This document shows, in pieces, positions 15,097 through 21,884 of a stretch of DNA of 38,535 nucleotides. Below the pieces are notes generated by a model that worked only from the letters and a program-made list of their open reading frames with translations, searched no databases and was not told the origin of the DNA. The stretch lies in the IMG/VR virus record IMGVR_UViG_3300048797_000086, positions 1-38,535 of that record, one strand, 5' to 3'. This DNA is from a virus. The stretch's first letter is position 1. Every line of letters begins with the position of its first letter. Both the position numbers and the translations under genes were made by a program.

Positions 15097-16284
15097 ATGA
15101 AACGTTTGCAAGCCTATAAATACCAGATAAAGACCAACGGCACCCAAGAGCGTCAATTGCGCCAGTTCGCCGGGAGTTGCCGCTTTGTCTGGAATAAAAC
15201 CCTTGCCATGCAGAAGGCCCGATTAGACTTAAAAGAAAGCTGTTTGTCATATAACAAGATTGCTATTTTGTTACCTCAATGGAAAGTTGAACATCCGTTT
15301 TTGAAAGAATCTCATTCGCAGGTGCTTCAACAAGCCCTCATGAATCTTGACCGAGCCATAAAGGATGCATTCGACAAGAAGAGTCCCAAACAGTTTCCGG
15401 TATTCAAAAAACGTGGCCGTCATGACTCTTTCCGCTTTCCACAAGGTTTCAAGCTCGATCAACCCAATAGCCGTATATTTCTTCCTAAAATCGGATGGAT
15501 TCACTACCGGAACAGCCGGATCATGGAAGGCACAGCCAAAAACGTCACAGTCAGTCAATCGGGAGGCCACTGGTATATCAGCATTCAGACCGAAAGAGAT
15601 ATAGAACAGCCGGTACACCCTTCGACCTCGATCATCGGCATAGACGTAGGCATAGCAAAGTTTGCCACACTATCAGACGGCACAATCTTTGAGCCGGTCA
15701 ACAGCTTCAAGAAGCACCAATTGAGACTTGCGCGGTATCAACGGGCCATGTCACGCAAAGAGAAATTCAGCAGCAATTGGAAGAAAGCAAAGACGAAGAT
15801 CAATAAGCTCCATACCCGAATTGCCAACGTGCGTAAAGACTATCTTCATAAGACCACTACCACAATCAGCCAAAACCACGCGATTGTATGTATTGAAGAC
15901 TTGAAGATCAAAAACATGTCTAAATCCGCGAATGGCACCATTGAAAAGCCGGGTAGAAACGTCAGAGCCAAAGCAGGACTCAATAAATCAATCCTCGATC
16001 AAGGATGGTTTGAGTTCAGACGACAGCTTGAATACAAACAAGTCTGGAACGGTGGAGAAGTAATCAGTGTCCCGGCCCGGAACACCAGTAGAAAATGCAA
16101 TGTTTGCGGTCATACAGCAGCCGACAACCGTACAAGCCAAGCAATATTCAAATGCACCGCTTGCGGCCATGAAGCCAATGCAGACGTAAATGCAGCATGT
16201 AACATCTTAGCGGCAGGACATGCCGTACTAGCCTGTGGAGAGATAGTGCGACCAGACTTCTCGATGAATCAGGAACCCTCCTAA
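15097..16284 (+). CDS. tnpB: TnpB, RNA-guided nuclease of the IS605 family
   Basis: The 395-residue protein has an N-terminal OrfB helix-turn-helix region (KRLQAYKYQIKTNGTQERQL). A RuvC-like nuclease is split in three: IIGIDVGIAKFATLSDG with the first Asp, IVCIEDLKIKNM with the Glu, and ANADVNAACNIL with the last Asp. A four-cysteine zinc finger (CNVCG, then CTACG) lies before the third motif. TnpB proteins are ancestors of Cas12 and use an omega RNA made from the element's right end to cut DNA next to the transposon-adjacent motif, helping the element persist after excision. All catalytic residues appear intact. A longer in-frame start at 15061 would overlap the promoter. Confidence 0.93.
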   Translation: MKRLQAYKYQIKTNGTQERQLRQFAGSCRFVWNKTLAMQKARLDLKESCLSYNKIAILLPQWKVEHPFLKESHSQVLQQALMNLDRAIKDAFDKKSPKQFPVFKKRGRHDSFRFPQGFKLDQPNSRIFLPKIGWIHYRNSRIMEGTAKNVTVSQSGGHWYISIQTERDIEQPVHPSTSIIGIDVGIAKFATLSDGTIFEPVNSFKKHQLRLARYQRAMSRKEKFSSNWKKAKTKINKLHTRIANVRKDYLHKTTTTISQNHAIVCIEDLKIKNMSKSANGTIEKPGRNVRAKAGLNKSILDQGWFEFRRQLEYKQVWNGGEVISVPARNTSRKCNVCGHTAADNRTSQAIFKCTACGHEANADVNAACNILAAGHAVLACGEIVRPDFSMNQEPS

Positions 16285-16369
16285 GCGATTTGGGCTTTTG
16301 CTTAAACGCCGTAGGAATCCCCGTCTGTTCACGGCGGGGAGGATGTCAAGAGTAGGGTTGTTTTTAACC
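16180..16369 (+). ncRNA. predicted omega RNA of TnpB with guide
   Basis: By analogy to ISDra2 and related systems, the scaffold covers the last part of tnpB and the right end, including the hairpin at 16319-16339. It finishes at the element border at 16349. The next 16-20 bases of flanking DNA (16350-16369, beginning GAGTAGGGTTG) would be the guide. The 5' limit is arbitrary. The call rests on position and hairpin, not on a covariance search. Confidence 0.5.
16319..16339 (+). repeat. IS right-end hairpin
   Basis: CCCCGTC pairs with GGCGGGG (7 bp, one T-G wobble) around the loop TGTTCAC. It is followed by AGGATGTCAA, the usual end of this IS group. It serves both as the TnpA right-end recognition structure and as the 3' stem of the omega RNA. 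Confidence 0.7.
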
Positions 16370-16372
16370 AGC

Positions 16373-16432
16373 GCACCATAAATTATAACTTCGCACCATA
16401 AATTATAACTTCGCACCATAAATTATAACTTC
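16373..16432 (+). repeat. three perfect 20-bp tandem repeats
   Basis: The unit GCACCATAAATTATAACTTC occurs three times without change at 16373, 16393 and 16413. A fourth, degraded copy starts at 16433 (GCACGCTTAATTTTAACTATTC), and further GCAC-type starts continue to about 16560. The block begins 23 bases after the IS end and is very AT-rich. It looks like an iteron array. Confidence 0.85.
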
Positions 16433-16531
16433 GCACGCTTAATTTTAACTATTCGCACACGCATTTTAGTTATTTTAACGCTAAATTTAATGGTGTTCAG
16501 AGTAATTTTAACTTTATACGCAGCGCACGCA

Positions 16532-16575
16532 GCTAAATTTAGCCAGCGCACAGCCGTAAAAAGCTAAATTTAGCT
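16532..16575. repeat. two copies of an AGCTAAATTTAGCT-type palindrome
   Basis: GCTAAATTTAGC is at 16532-16543 and the longer perfect palindrome AGCTAAATTTAGCT is at 16562-16575. A partial copy, GCTAAATTTAA, is at 16480-16490. The centre-to-centre distance of the two full copies is about 31 bases, or three helical turns, so they would face the same side of the DNA. Confidence 0.65.
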
Positions 16576-16645
16576 AAAAACGGCCGTGATTAGGTGCACC
16601 CTCTCAGCTAAAAATCCGTTTAAAAACGCTAAAAACACTAAAATC

Positions 16646-16948
16646 CATTACAACATTACAAATAAATTACAGGGTGTAATGCAAAATGATTAACAATATC
16701 AGACACCTTACAGCATTACATTACAATTTAAGAAACAGCCCCACACACGCATGATGCGGACATGCGCACACACACGTATATGCGCCCGTGTAGTGTATAT
16801 ATAATATATATTGTAATGTATTGTTATTTATAGAGAGATAGTTGTTTATAATCAATAGGTTAGTGCATTACATTTTCATTACACAGCATTACAAAACAGG
16901 GCTTTTCATTACAAATGCGCTGTAAGTTATTGAATTGCAAGCATTACA
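16646..16948. other. CATTACA iteron cluster, candidate replication origin
   Basis: Eleven exact copies of CATTACA or its complement TGTAATG occur in 303 bases. They start at 16646, 16654, 16675 (reverse), 16714, 16719, 16812 (reverse), 16866, 16877, 16887, 16907 and 16942. An AT-rich core (TATATATAATATATATTG around 16794-16813) lies in the middle. There is no gene in 16350-17003. Iterons beside an AT-rich stretch and downstream of a primase-helicase gene are typical of phage and plasmid origins, but this is inference. Confidence 0.55.
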
Positions 16949-16954
16949 TGTTAA

Positions 16955-16971
16955 ACAATCAATTTGATTGA
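16955..16971. promoter_or_regulatory. dispersed palindrome site 5
   Basis: The sequence ACAATCAATTTGATTGA is one mismatch from consensus and lies 32 bases upstream of the small terminase ATG. A TTGACA hexamer overlaps the right arm (16968-16973), so the site may cover the -35 of a late promoter; the matching -10 is weak. Confidence 0.6.
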
Positions 16972-17003
16972 CAGACACCAAAAGACAGGAGTATTTCACA
17001 GAC

Positions 17004-17540
17004 ATGAGCCAAGACATCGAAACATATGACTTTCTGCCGAATATAAGCACTACAGAGGCCCAGACAACTCAGGCACAGACAAATCCTGACACTATCCAGA
17101 CTAGTACGCAAAAATTGCATAACGGAAACCCCCGGAAAATTGATCTTAAAAAAGCCATAGACATGAGGCTCAAGGGTATCACGTTGGATGACATCGCAAA
17201 GTACTTCGGATGCACCAAACAGTCGGTTCATGAGAGGCTAAAGCCGTACGTAGACAGCGAAGACATTGATCTGGAACTCTGGAAGGAAAAGAGGGCCGAC
17301 ATCCTTGCAGGGAAGCAGGCAACTGCGCTCAGTCTCCTTACTCCAGACGATATAAAGAAGGCAAGCGCCAAAGATAAGTCGTTGATCTTCGCTATCCTCT
17401 ATGACAAGGAGCGCTTGGAGCGAGGCCAGAGCACTAGCAACGTGTCGGTGCTGTTCAGGGTGGCCGAGGAGGCGGAGAAGATCCAGCAAGAAGGCTACGC
17501 GCAAGGGCTGATTGTTGATGCAGAGGTTGATGAAAGCTAG
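17004..17540 (+). CDS. terS: terminase small subunit
   Basis: The 178-residue product directly precedes the large terminase region. A disordered, Thr/Gln-rich N-terminus of about 45 residues leads to a helix-turn-helix (DMRLKGITLDDIAKYFGCTKQSVHERLK), the part that recognises the phage pac or cos site. The rest is helical, as expected for oligomerisation and contact with TerL. The ATG at 17004 has an AGGAG 12 bases upstream. An upstream TTG at 16968 falls in the palindrome and has no ribosome site, so it was not chosen. Confidence 0.75.
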   Translation: MSQDIETYDFLPNISTTEAQTTQAQTNPDTIQTSTQKLHNGNPRKIDLKKAIDMRLKGITLDDIAKYFGCTKQSVHERLKPYVDSEDIDLELWKEKRADILAGKQATALSLLTPDDIKKASAKDKSLIFAILYDKERLERGQSTSNVSVLFRVAEEAEKIQQEGYAQGLIVDAEVDES

Positions 17541-17690
17541 CCTCTTGTTACTTGGGTTGTTACCTGACAGCCGTTGAATTAGCATAGATGCAACAATACC
17601 AGCATGTTAAGCATTACTCTGCACTAGAGTATCAATCAAGTGTGGGGAAAACAGGGGTGAGGTCGTGGTTGAGGTGTTTGTTGATAAGAC

Positions 17691-17768
17691 AGTGTAAAAA
17701 CAGTTGACAAAGTTGTGGACAAACTGTTGATATGCCTGTGGATAAACTGTTGATATACCTGTGGATAA
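17691..17768 (+). repeat. 23-bp tandem repeats carrying DnaA-box-like sequences
   Basis: TGTGGACAA (17714), TGTGGATAA (17737) and TGTGGATAA (17760) recur with exactly 23-base spacing, linked by ACTGTTGATAT. Two of the three are perfect complements of the E. coli-type DnaA box TTATCCACA. A half unit lies upstream near 17691. The whole stretch 17541-17859 has no convincing gene besides this cluster. Confidence 0.75.
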
Positions 17769-17858
17769 CTCGGAGGGAACACCCCCCCATGGTATGGAGT
17801 TAGGACCGTCCAGCGCCATACCGTGCCTCGGCAGCCCACCAAAAACAAAAGGGGCCTC

Positions 17859-17888
17859 CATGCAATCAGTGACCATGCAATCAGTGAC
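17859..17888 (+). repeat. 15-bp perfect tandem duplication
   Basis: CATGCAATCAGTGAC occurs twice back to back. Because 15 is a multiple of three, the frame of the small ORF starting at 17860 is kept and reads MQSVT twice. This looks like a recent slippage event. Confidence 0.8.
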
Positions 17889-17976
17889 TTACCTCAATAT
17901 TTGCTATCATCGGAGTTATTCGGAGTGTTTAGAAATCATCTCGCACCTGTTTCCATCTGAGGAAGCCACCGAATGA
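17860..17976 (+). CDS. possible small ORF coupled to terminase, 38 aa
   Basis: The frame starts MQSVTMQSVTYLNICYHRSY and its TGA overlaps the terminase ATG by 4 bases, the same coupling used through this genome. The ribosome site (GGGGCC) is weak and the repeat means either of two ATGs (17860 or 17875) could be used. It may serve only as a leader for terL. Confidence 0.35.
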   Translation: MQSVTMQSVTYLNICYHRSYSECLEIISHLFPSEEATE

Positions 17977-19526
17977 AGAAACAGGACGTAACCGCACATG
18001 CGAAGAAGTTGGTTTACTGGCGCACTCATCCCTTAGAGTGGGTGAAGGCGATCTTCGGAGACAACATCAAGAAGAGTCCTCTGGCGTCAAAACTGACTGA
18101 GACCGGCCTGTCCCGGCAGCAGGAGGACATGCTGATCCTTTGGGGTAAGTTTCTGGATGCCAAGTTCAAGCGCGCGTTCAACAAGCCTATGGACGAAGCG
18201 GAAACCATACTGGCGTCCAAGATTGGCATGTCGACCATGTCCGGCACCGGAACTGGTAAGGACTTCTGTGCGGCGATCATCACCTGGCATTTCATGTTTT
18301 GCTTCCACTTCCCGAAGGTTCTGGCGACCGCTAAAACTGGCAAACAGCTGAAAGACGTGTTTTGGTCGGAGCTGGCAAAGGTTCAATCTCTGGCTGTGAA
18401 GTGCGACGAAGATCCGGAAACGCTGAACGAGCTGCAGCAGTCGTTCACGATTCAGGCCGAGCTGATGTTTGCGAATCTTCCAGCAAATAAGGGTCGTGGC
18501 CAGCGGTGGTTTTGCCGTGCGGTCACGATCAATGCGAAGTCTTCCCCCGAGGAGCAGGGTGAGGCTTTGGCCGGACGTCATGAGGACTATCAGCTGTTTG
18601 TACTGGACGAGGCCTCCGGTATTCCTGACGCGGTGTTTAAACCGGTGGAAGGCACGCTTACCGGGATATTGAACGTTGTTTTTATGATTTTCAACCCTAC
18701 CCGCACGACCGGGTTTGCTGTGAGGAGTCATTATGAAGAAAAAGACAAATGGGTTACGGTGCGGTGGAATTCGGCTGAGAGCGAAATCGTGTCGAAAAGC
18801 CACATTGAGAACTTGGCGCGTTATGGCGTGGACAGTCCGACGTACCGCTGTCGCGTGCTGGGTTTACCTCCTTACGCCGATAAGAACACACTGATTCCGA
18901 TGGACTGGGTTATGGCTGCAGTGGAACGGTGGCGGGAAAAGGAGATCACGCCCCTGGAGAGCGCCCCGTTGATTCTGGGCTGCGATGTTGGCGGCGGCGG
19001 CGATAAGTCGGTGATCATCAGCCGGCAGGGTGGGCTTGTGGAACATCCGATCTACAACAACGCGAAGGACTCCACGATCGTTGAGGACTGGGTGGCCGGG
19101 GAATACGACCGCAAGGGCAGCAATGGCGGTGTGCTGGACGTCATCGGCATCGGCCATGGTGTTTTCTGGCGGTTGCACAAACGCGGGTACAACATCCGCC
19201 CGGGAGATGCTCGTCGTCAAGCGCGTGATCCTGAGCGTTTTTTCAATGCCCGGGCGGAGGCATGTTGGCGGCTGCGCGAACAGTTCGAAAAAGGGACGAT
19301 TGCGATTCCAGACTGTCAGGATCTGGTCGACCAGTGCGGTGCCATCAAATATTTTCCGGAGCAGAAAAACAAGGTGCAGCTTAAATCTGAGATCGTGCGG
19401 GAACAGGGGCACTCTCCAGATGAGTTCGACGCACTGGCTCAAACGTATTATTACCCTGATGAGGTATTCTCGGGTACCGGCAGCAAGAAAGCCGAATCGT
19501 CGTTTATGAACGTGTTTAGTCGTTAA
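17973..19526 (+). CDS. terL: terminase large subunit (packaging ATPase and nuclease)
   Basis: The 517-residue motor protein has an N-terminal ATPase with a variant Walker A SGTGTGKD (90-97) and Walker B LFVLDEAS (208-215). After the linker, a C-terminal RNase-H-like nuclease begins at LILGCDVGGGGDKS with its first metal-binding Asp at 338. It pumps DNA into the prohead through the portal and cuts the concatemer. The length is typical of terminases. It follows TerS by 432 bases, an unusually large gap filled with DnaA-box-like repeats. A perfect palindrome operator and promoter follow its stop codon. Confidence 0.9.
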   Translation: MKKQDVTAHAKKLVYWRTHPLEWVKAIFGDNIKKSPLASKLTETGLSRQQEDMLILWGKFLDAKFKRAFNKPMDEAETILASKIGMSTMSGTGTGKDFCAAIITWHFMFCFHFPKVLATAKTGKQLKDVFWSELAKVQSLAVKCDEDPETLNELQQSFTIQAELMFANLPANKGRGQRWFCRAVTINAKSSPEEQGEALAGRHEDYQLFVLDEASGIPDAVFKPVEGTLTGILNVVFMIFNPTRTTGFAVRSHYEEKDKWVTVRWNSAESEIVSKSHIENLARYGVDSPTYRCRVLGLPPYADKNTLIPMDWVMAAVERWREKEITPLESAPLILGCDVGGGGDKSVIISRQGGLVEHPIYNNAKDSTIVEDWVAGEYDRKGSNGGVLDVIGIGHGVFWRLHKRGYNIRPGDARRQARDPERFFNARAEACWRLREQFEKGTIAIPDCQDLVDQCGAIKYFPEQKNKVQLKSEIVREQGHSPDEFDALAQTYYYPDEVFSGTGSKKAESSFMNVFSR

Positions 19527-19557
19527 GCAATCAATTTTAAAACCAGTTAAAAAATAC

Positions 19558-19589
19558 TTGACATCTCAATCAAATTGATTGAATGATAC
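19558..19589 (+). promoter_or_regulatory. promoter with operator in the spacer, upstream of portal
   Basis: A consensus -35 TTGACA (19558-19563) is followed by the perfect 17-bp palindrome (19566-19582) and a -10-like AATGAT or TGATAC between 19582 and 19589. The palindrome fills the spacer between the two promoter boxes, an arrangement in which a bound protein would block RNA polymerase. A half-site copy (CAATCAATTTTAA) lies 39 bases upstream. Confidence 0.55.
19566..19582. promoter_or_regulatory. dispersed palindrome site 6 (perfect)
   Basis: The sequence TCAATCAAATTGATTGA is a perfect inverted repeat between the terminase and portal genes. It is the one copy that clearly sits within a promoter, which supports a repressor-operator role for the family of sites. 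Confidence 0.7.
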
Positions 19590-19637
19590 CCGCAAAAATC
19601 AGATGTACGGGCAACTACATCATTTTTACGGGCAACC

Positions 19638-21137
19638 ATGTTCAAAACTCTGTCGGACAAAATACCGTGTGACCCTGATTATCCCTGTAGAGTCCATGAC
19701 CTGGCAGTCCTCAAGGCCGTGCTTGACGGCACGATCTACGATTCACTGCAATTCCCTTTTTCTACCGAGCGATCCAGTTCCGGAGAGTACATCCCCTTGG
19801 CTGAACGCCGCCCTTCAGTCCGTTACAACCTCTGTCGCATCGTTGTCGAAGATTCCGTCGGCTTGCTTTTCTCTGAAGGCCACTTCCCTACCGTCAATTC
19901 ATCGGCCCCTGACCTGGTTGCGTTTTTTGCCGACCTGGTGAAAGAAACTTGCTTGAACTGGACGATGATCGATGCCGGGATCAAAGGTTCAATCGGATCC
20001 GTGGCGATTTTGTTCAAGGTGATGGGCGGGCGTCCGTTTTACGAGGTCATAGAGACGGTCTTTCTCACTCCGAAATGGAAGGCCCTTGCGCCGGATACGC
20101 TGGAAAGCGTAACGGAGCAGTACAAGGTCACTAAGAAAGCCGCCATTACCGCTGGCTATGTCATCGACAACACAGATCCAATGACCGCGCAGTACTGGTT
20201 TCGTCGCGACTGGACCGAACAGGAAGAAATCCATTATCAGCTCCTGAATGTCAAAAAATACAATGCTGGCAAAGAAATCTTTGTCCGCGACAGTAGCAAA
20301 ACAGTCAAGCACAGTCTCGGCTTCGTCCCGGTGGTTTGGATCAAGAACCTTCCCCCGGGAGGTGATGTCGATGGGTGGTGCACGTTCAAACTTGGGATTG
20401 ATGATCAGATCGAAATCGAGTACCAGCTATCCCAGGGCGGCAGGGGTTTGAAATACAGCTCTGACCCGGTAACGCTGATCAAGGCCCCGATGTTTGGTGA
20501 TGGTGAAGCTGTCCGCTCCGCATCGAATGCACTGATCGTGAGCGCGGACGGTGACGCAAAGATGCTGGAGATCACCGGAGAGGCTTCACGGGCAATCATT
20601 GACTACGTGAAGACCCTGCGGGAATTCGGTATCGAAGCTTGCCACGGCAACCGCTCGAACGCGGAGAAGATCTCTGTCGCTCAGTCCGGACGTGCCATGG
20701 AGATGATGAACCAGGCTTTGATCGGGTTAGCTGATAAGCTCCGCATTACCTACGCTGAATCCGGCCTGGTGTCGCTCTTGAAAATGGCGGTACTGGCATC
20801 GCATAAAATAGAGCTGAAGGTTGCTGAAAAAACGTACTCCAAACTGGACAAGTCCGCGAAGATCGTTCTTGAGTGGCCGGCATGGTATGCGCCGACCTCG
20901 CAAGATTTATTGACCAAGGCTCAAGCGCTCGATGTGCTGGTAGGAGCTGACCTGATAAGCCGACCAACAGCCGTGCGGAATATCGCTCCGGATTACGATA
21001 TTGAGGATTTGGAACTCGAACTGGCGGCGATCAAGAAACAAAAAGACGAGGCCCAGGCTCAGGAACTGGCACAGCAGACGGCTCTTGCTTTGGCACAACC
21101 TCCAACTCCTAGCAAAAAGGGGAATAACGATGATTAA
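19638..21137 (+). CDS. portal protein
   Basis: The 499-residue product occupies the portal position between terminase and scaffold and has family features. These are an N-terminal NLCRIVVEDSVGLLFSEG stem, a central FVPVVWIKNL beta region, and a C-terminal NRSNAEKISVAQSGRAMEMM segment with a long helix, as in SPP1 gp6-type portals. Twelve copies form the ring at one capsid vertex through which DNA moves and to which the neck binds. A charged Gln-rich tail ends the protein. The ATG at 19638 has a weak ribosome site; no better upstream start exists in frame. A direct repeat TACGGGCAAC occurs twice just before it. Confidence 0.8.
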   Translation: MFKTLSDKIPCDPDYPCRVHDLAVLKAVLDGTIYDSLQFPFSTERSSSGEYIPLAERRPSVRYNLCRIVVEDSVGLLFSEGHFPTVNSSAPDLVAFFADLVKETCLNWTMIDAGIKGSIGSVAILFKVMGGRPFYEVIETVFLTPKWKALAPDTLESVTEQYKVTKKAAITAGYVIDNTDPMTAQYWFRRDWTEQEEIHYQLLNVKKYNAGKEIFVRDSSKTVKHSLGFVPVVWIKNLPPGGDVDGWCTFKLGIDDQIEIEYQLSQGGRGLKYSSDPVTLIKAPMFGDGEAVRSASNALIVSADGDAKMLEITGEASRAIIDYVKTLREFGIEACHGNRSNAEKISVAQSGRAMEMMNQALIGLADKLRITYAESGLVSLLKMAVLASHKIELKVAEKTYSKLDKSAKIVLEWPAWYAPTSQDLLTKAQALDVLVGADLISRPTAVRNIAPDYDIEDLELELAAIKKQKDEAQAQELAQQTALALAQPPTPSKKGNNDD

Positions 21138-21201
21138 AACGACATCCAGGTTAGGCAATTAATACGCGGTAGATCCGCAAACTATTCAAAGGGGGGAGCC
21201 G

Positions 21202-21771
21202 ATGCTCTTCAAAAAGCTTGTAAGAATTTGTAGAGATAACGGGGAAGGAGGCGGTGGAACAGCTACCACTACGGTAAGCGTTACTAAAGGCAACGAGACT
21301 TTTACCCGTGAGTACGTGCACGAACTCCGGGAAGAAAACAAAGGCCTGCGCATCAAAGCCACCGAAAATGAGACTCGTGCCAAGACAGCGGAAGAATCCG
21401 CCGGCAAAGTAAAAACCGACTCCGAAACAGCCGCCAAGGTAGCCATTGCTGATGCTTTGAAAACCTCAAACGAACGAGTCATCCGCGCAGAACTGAAAGC
21501 GCTTGCCACTTCGGCCGGTATCAAGAACATGGATTATCTGAGGCTGGCTGACGTATCCACCATCACGCTTGATGCTGATGGTAACGTGGTTGGAGCCGAC
21601 AAGATTATCGAGGCCATGAAGAAGGACATGCCGGACCTGTTCGGCACCACAAGCACTACGAATCCTGACAAAAAACCAGATCCGGATGATCAGAAACCGA
21701 AAAAAGCTACAGACATGACCGAAGCAGAATATGCCGCTGCAAAAAAAGAGTTGCTAAAAAAGAAAAGTTAG
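21202..21771 (+). CDS. capsid scaffolding protein
   Basis: The 189-residue protein is strongly charged and helical, with a central coiled-coil-like stretch (YVHELREENKGLRIKATENE). It has a DUF4355-like tail (MDYLRLADVSTITLDADGNV) and a basic C-terminus (KKELLKKKS). Scaffolds of phage Gp20 type shape the prohead, and the position between portal and capsid genes is diagnostic. An AAGGGGGGAG ribosome site precedes the ATG. No head protease is seen next to it. Confidence 0.75.
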   Translation: MLFKKLVRICRDNGEGGGGTATTTVSVTKGNETFTREYVHELREENKGLRIKATENETRAKTAEESAGKVKTDSETAAKVAIADALKTSNERVIRAELKALATSAGIKNMDYLRLADVSTITLDADGNVVGADKIIEAMKKDMPDLFGTTSTTNPDKKPDPDDQKPKKATDMTEAEYAAAKKELLKKKS

Positions 21772-21785
21772 AGCACAAACAGTCA

Positions 21786-21802
21786 TCAATCATCTTGATT
21801 GA
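21786..21802. promoter_or_regulatory. dispersed palindrome site 7
   Basis: TCAATCATCTTGATTGA has one mismatch from consensus and lies 14 bases after the scaffold stop and 83 bases before the capsid ATG. There is no matching -35 and -10 pair. It is the last copy found in the window. Confidence 0.6.
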
Positions 21803-21884
21803 TTAACAACTGAATATCCCATCGAGGAAAGACTCCTAGGGGATGGCATGTAACCAAAAACCATCTATCAAAGGAGTTTTTCTT

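Larger units (their letters stand above)
14574..16349. mobile_element. IS200/IS605-family insertion sequence, apparently intact
   Basis: The element carries divergent tnpA (minus) and tnpB (plus), both full length. An imperfect left-end hairpin spans 14592-14611, and a 7-bp right-end hairpin spans 16319-16339. The right end closes with GGATGTCAA, so cleavage is likely after TCAA (16346-16349). On the left the cut is likely after TTAT (14570-14573), which parallels the TTAC/TCAA pair of IS608. Elements of this family move as single strands and make no target duplication, yet GAGTAGGGTTG stands at both 14574-14584 and 16350-16360. This leaves the exact borders ambiguous by up to 11 bases. Confidence 0.85.

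Noticed and set aside
16373-16454. Possible CRISPR array
   Set aside because: The 20-bp units are directly adjacent with no spacers, and no cas genes are present. The Cas4-like nuclease is a phage recombination type.
16741-16800. CACACACGC-rich stretch as a possible RNA gene
   Set aside because: No cloverleaf or stable fold is seen; it looks like simple-sequence DNA within the repeat region.
17632-17648. TCAATCAAGTGTGGGGA before the DnaA-box-like array
   Set aside because: The left arm is perfect but the right arm matches only 4 of 8 bases, so it was not counted as a full site, although it lies in a non-coding gap.
17607-17876. 89-codon minus-strand ORF in the terS-terL gap
   Set aside because: Its Ser/Thr/Gln-rich repeats simply translate the 23-bp DnaA-box-like array; no ribosome site is present.
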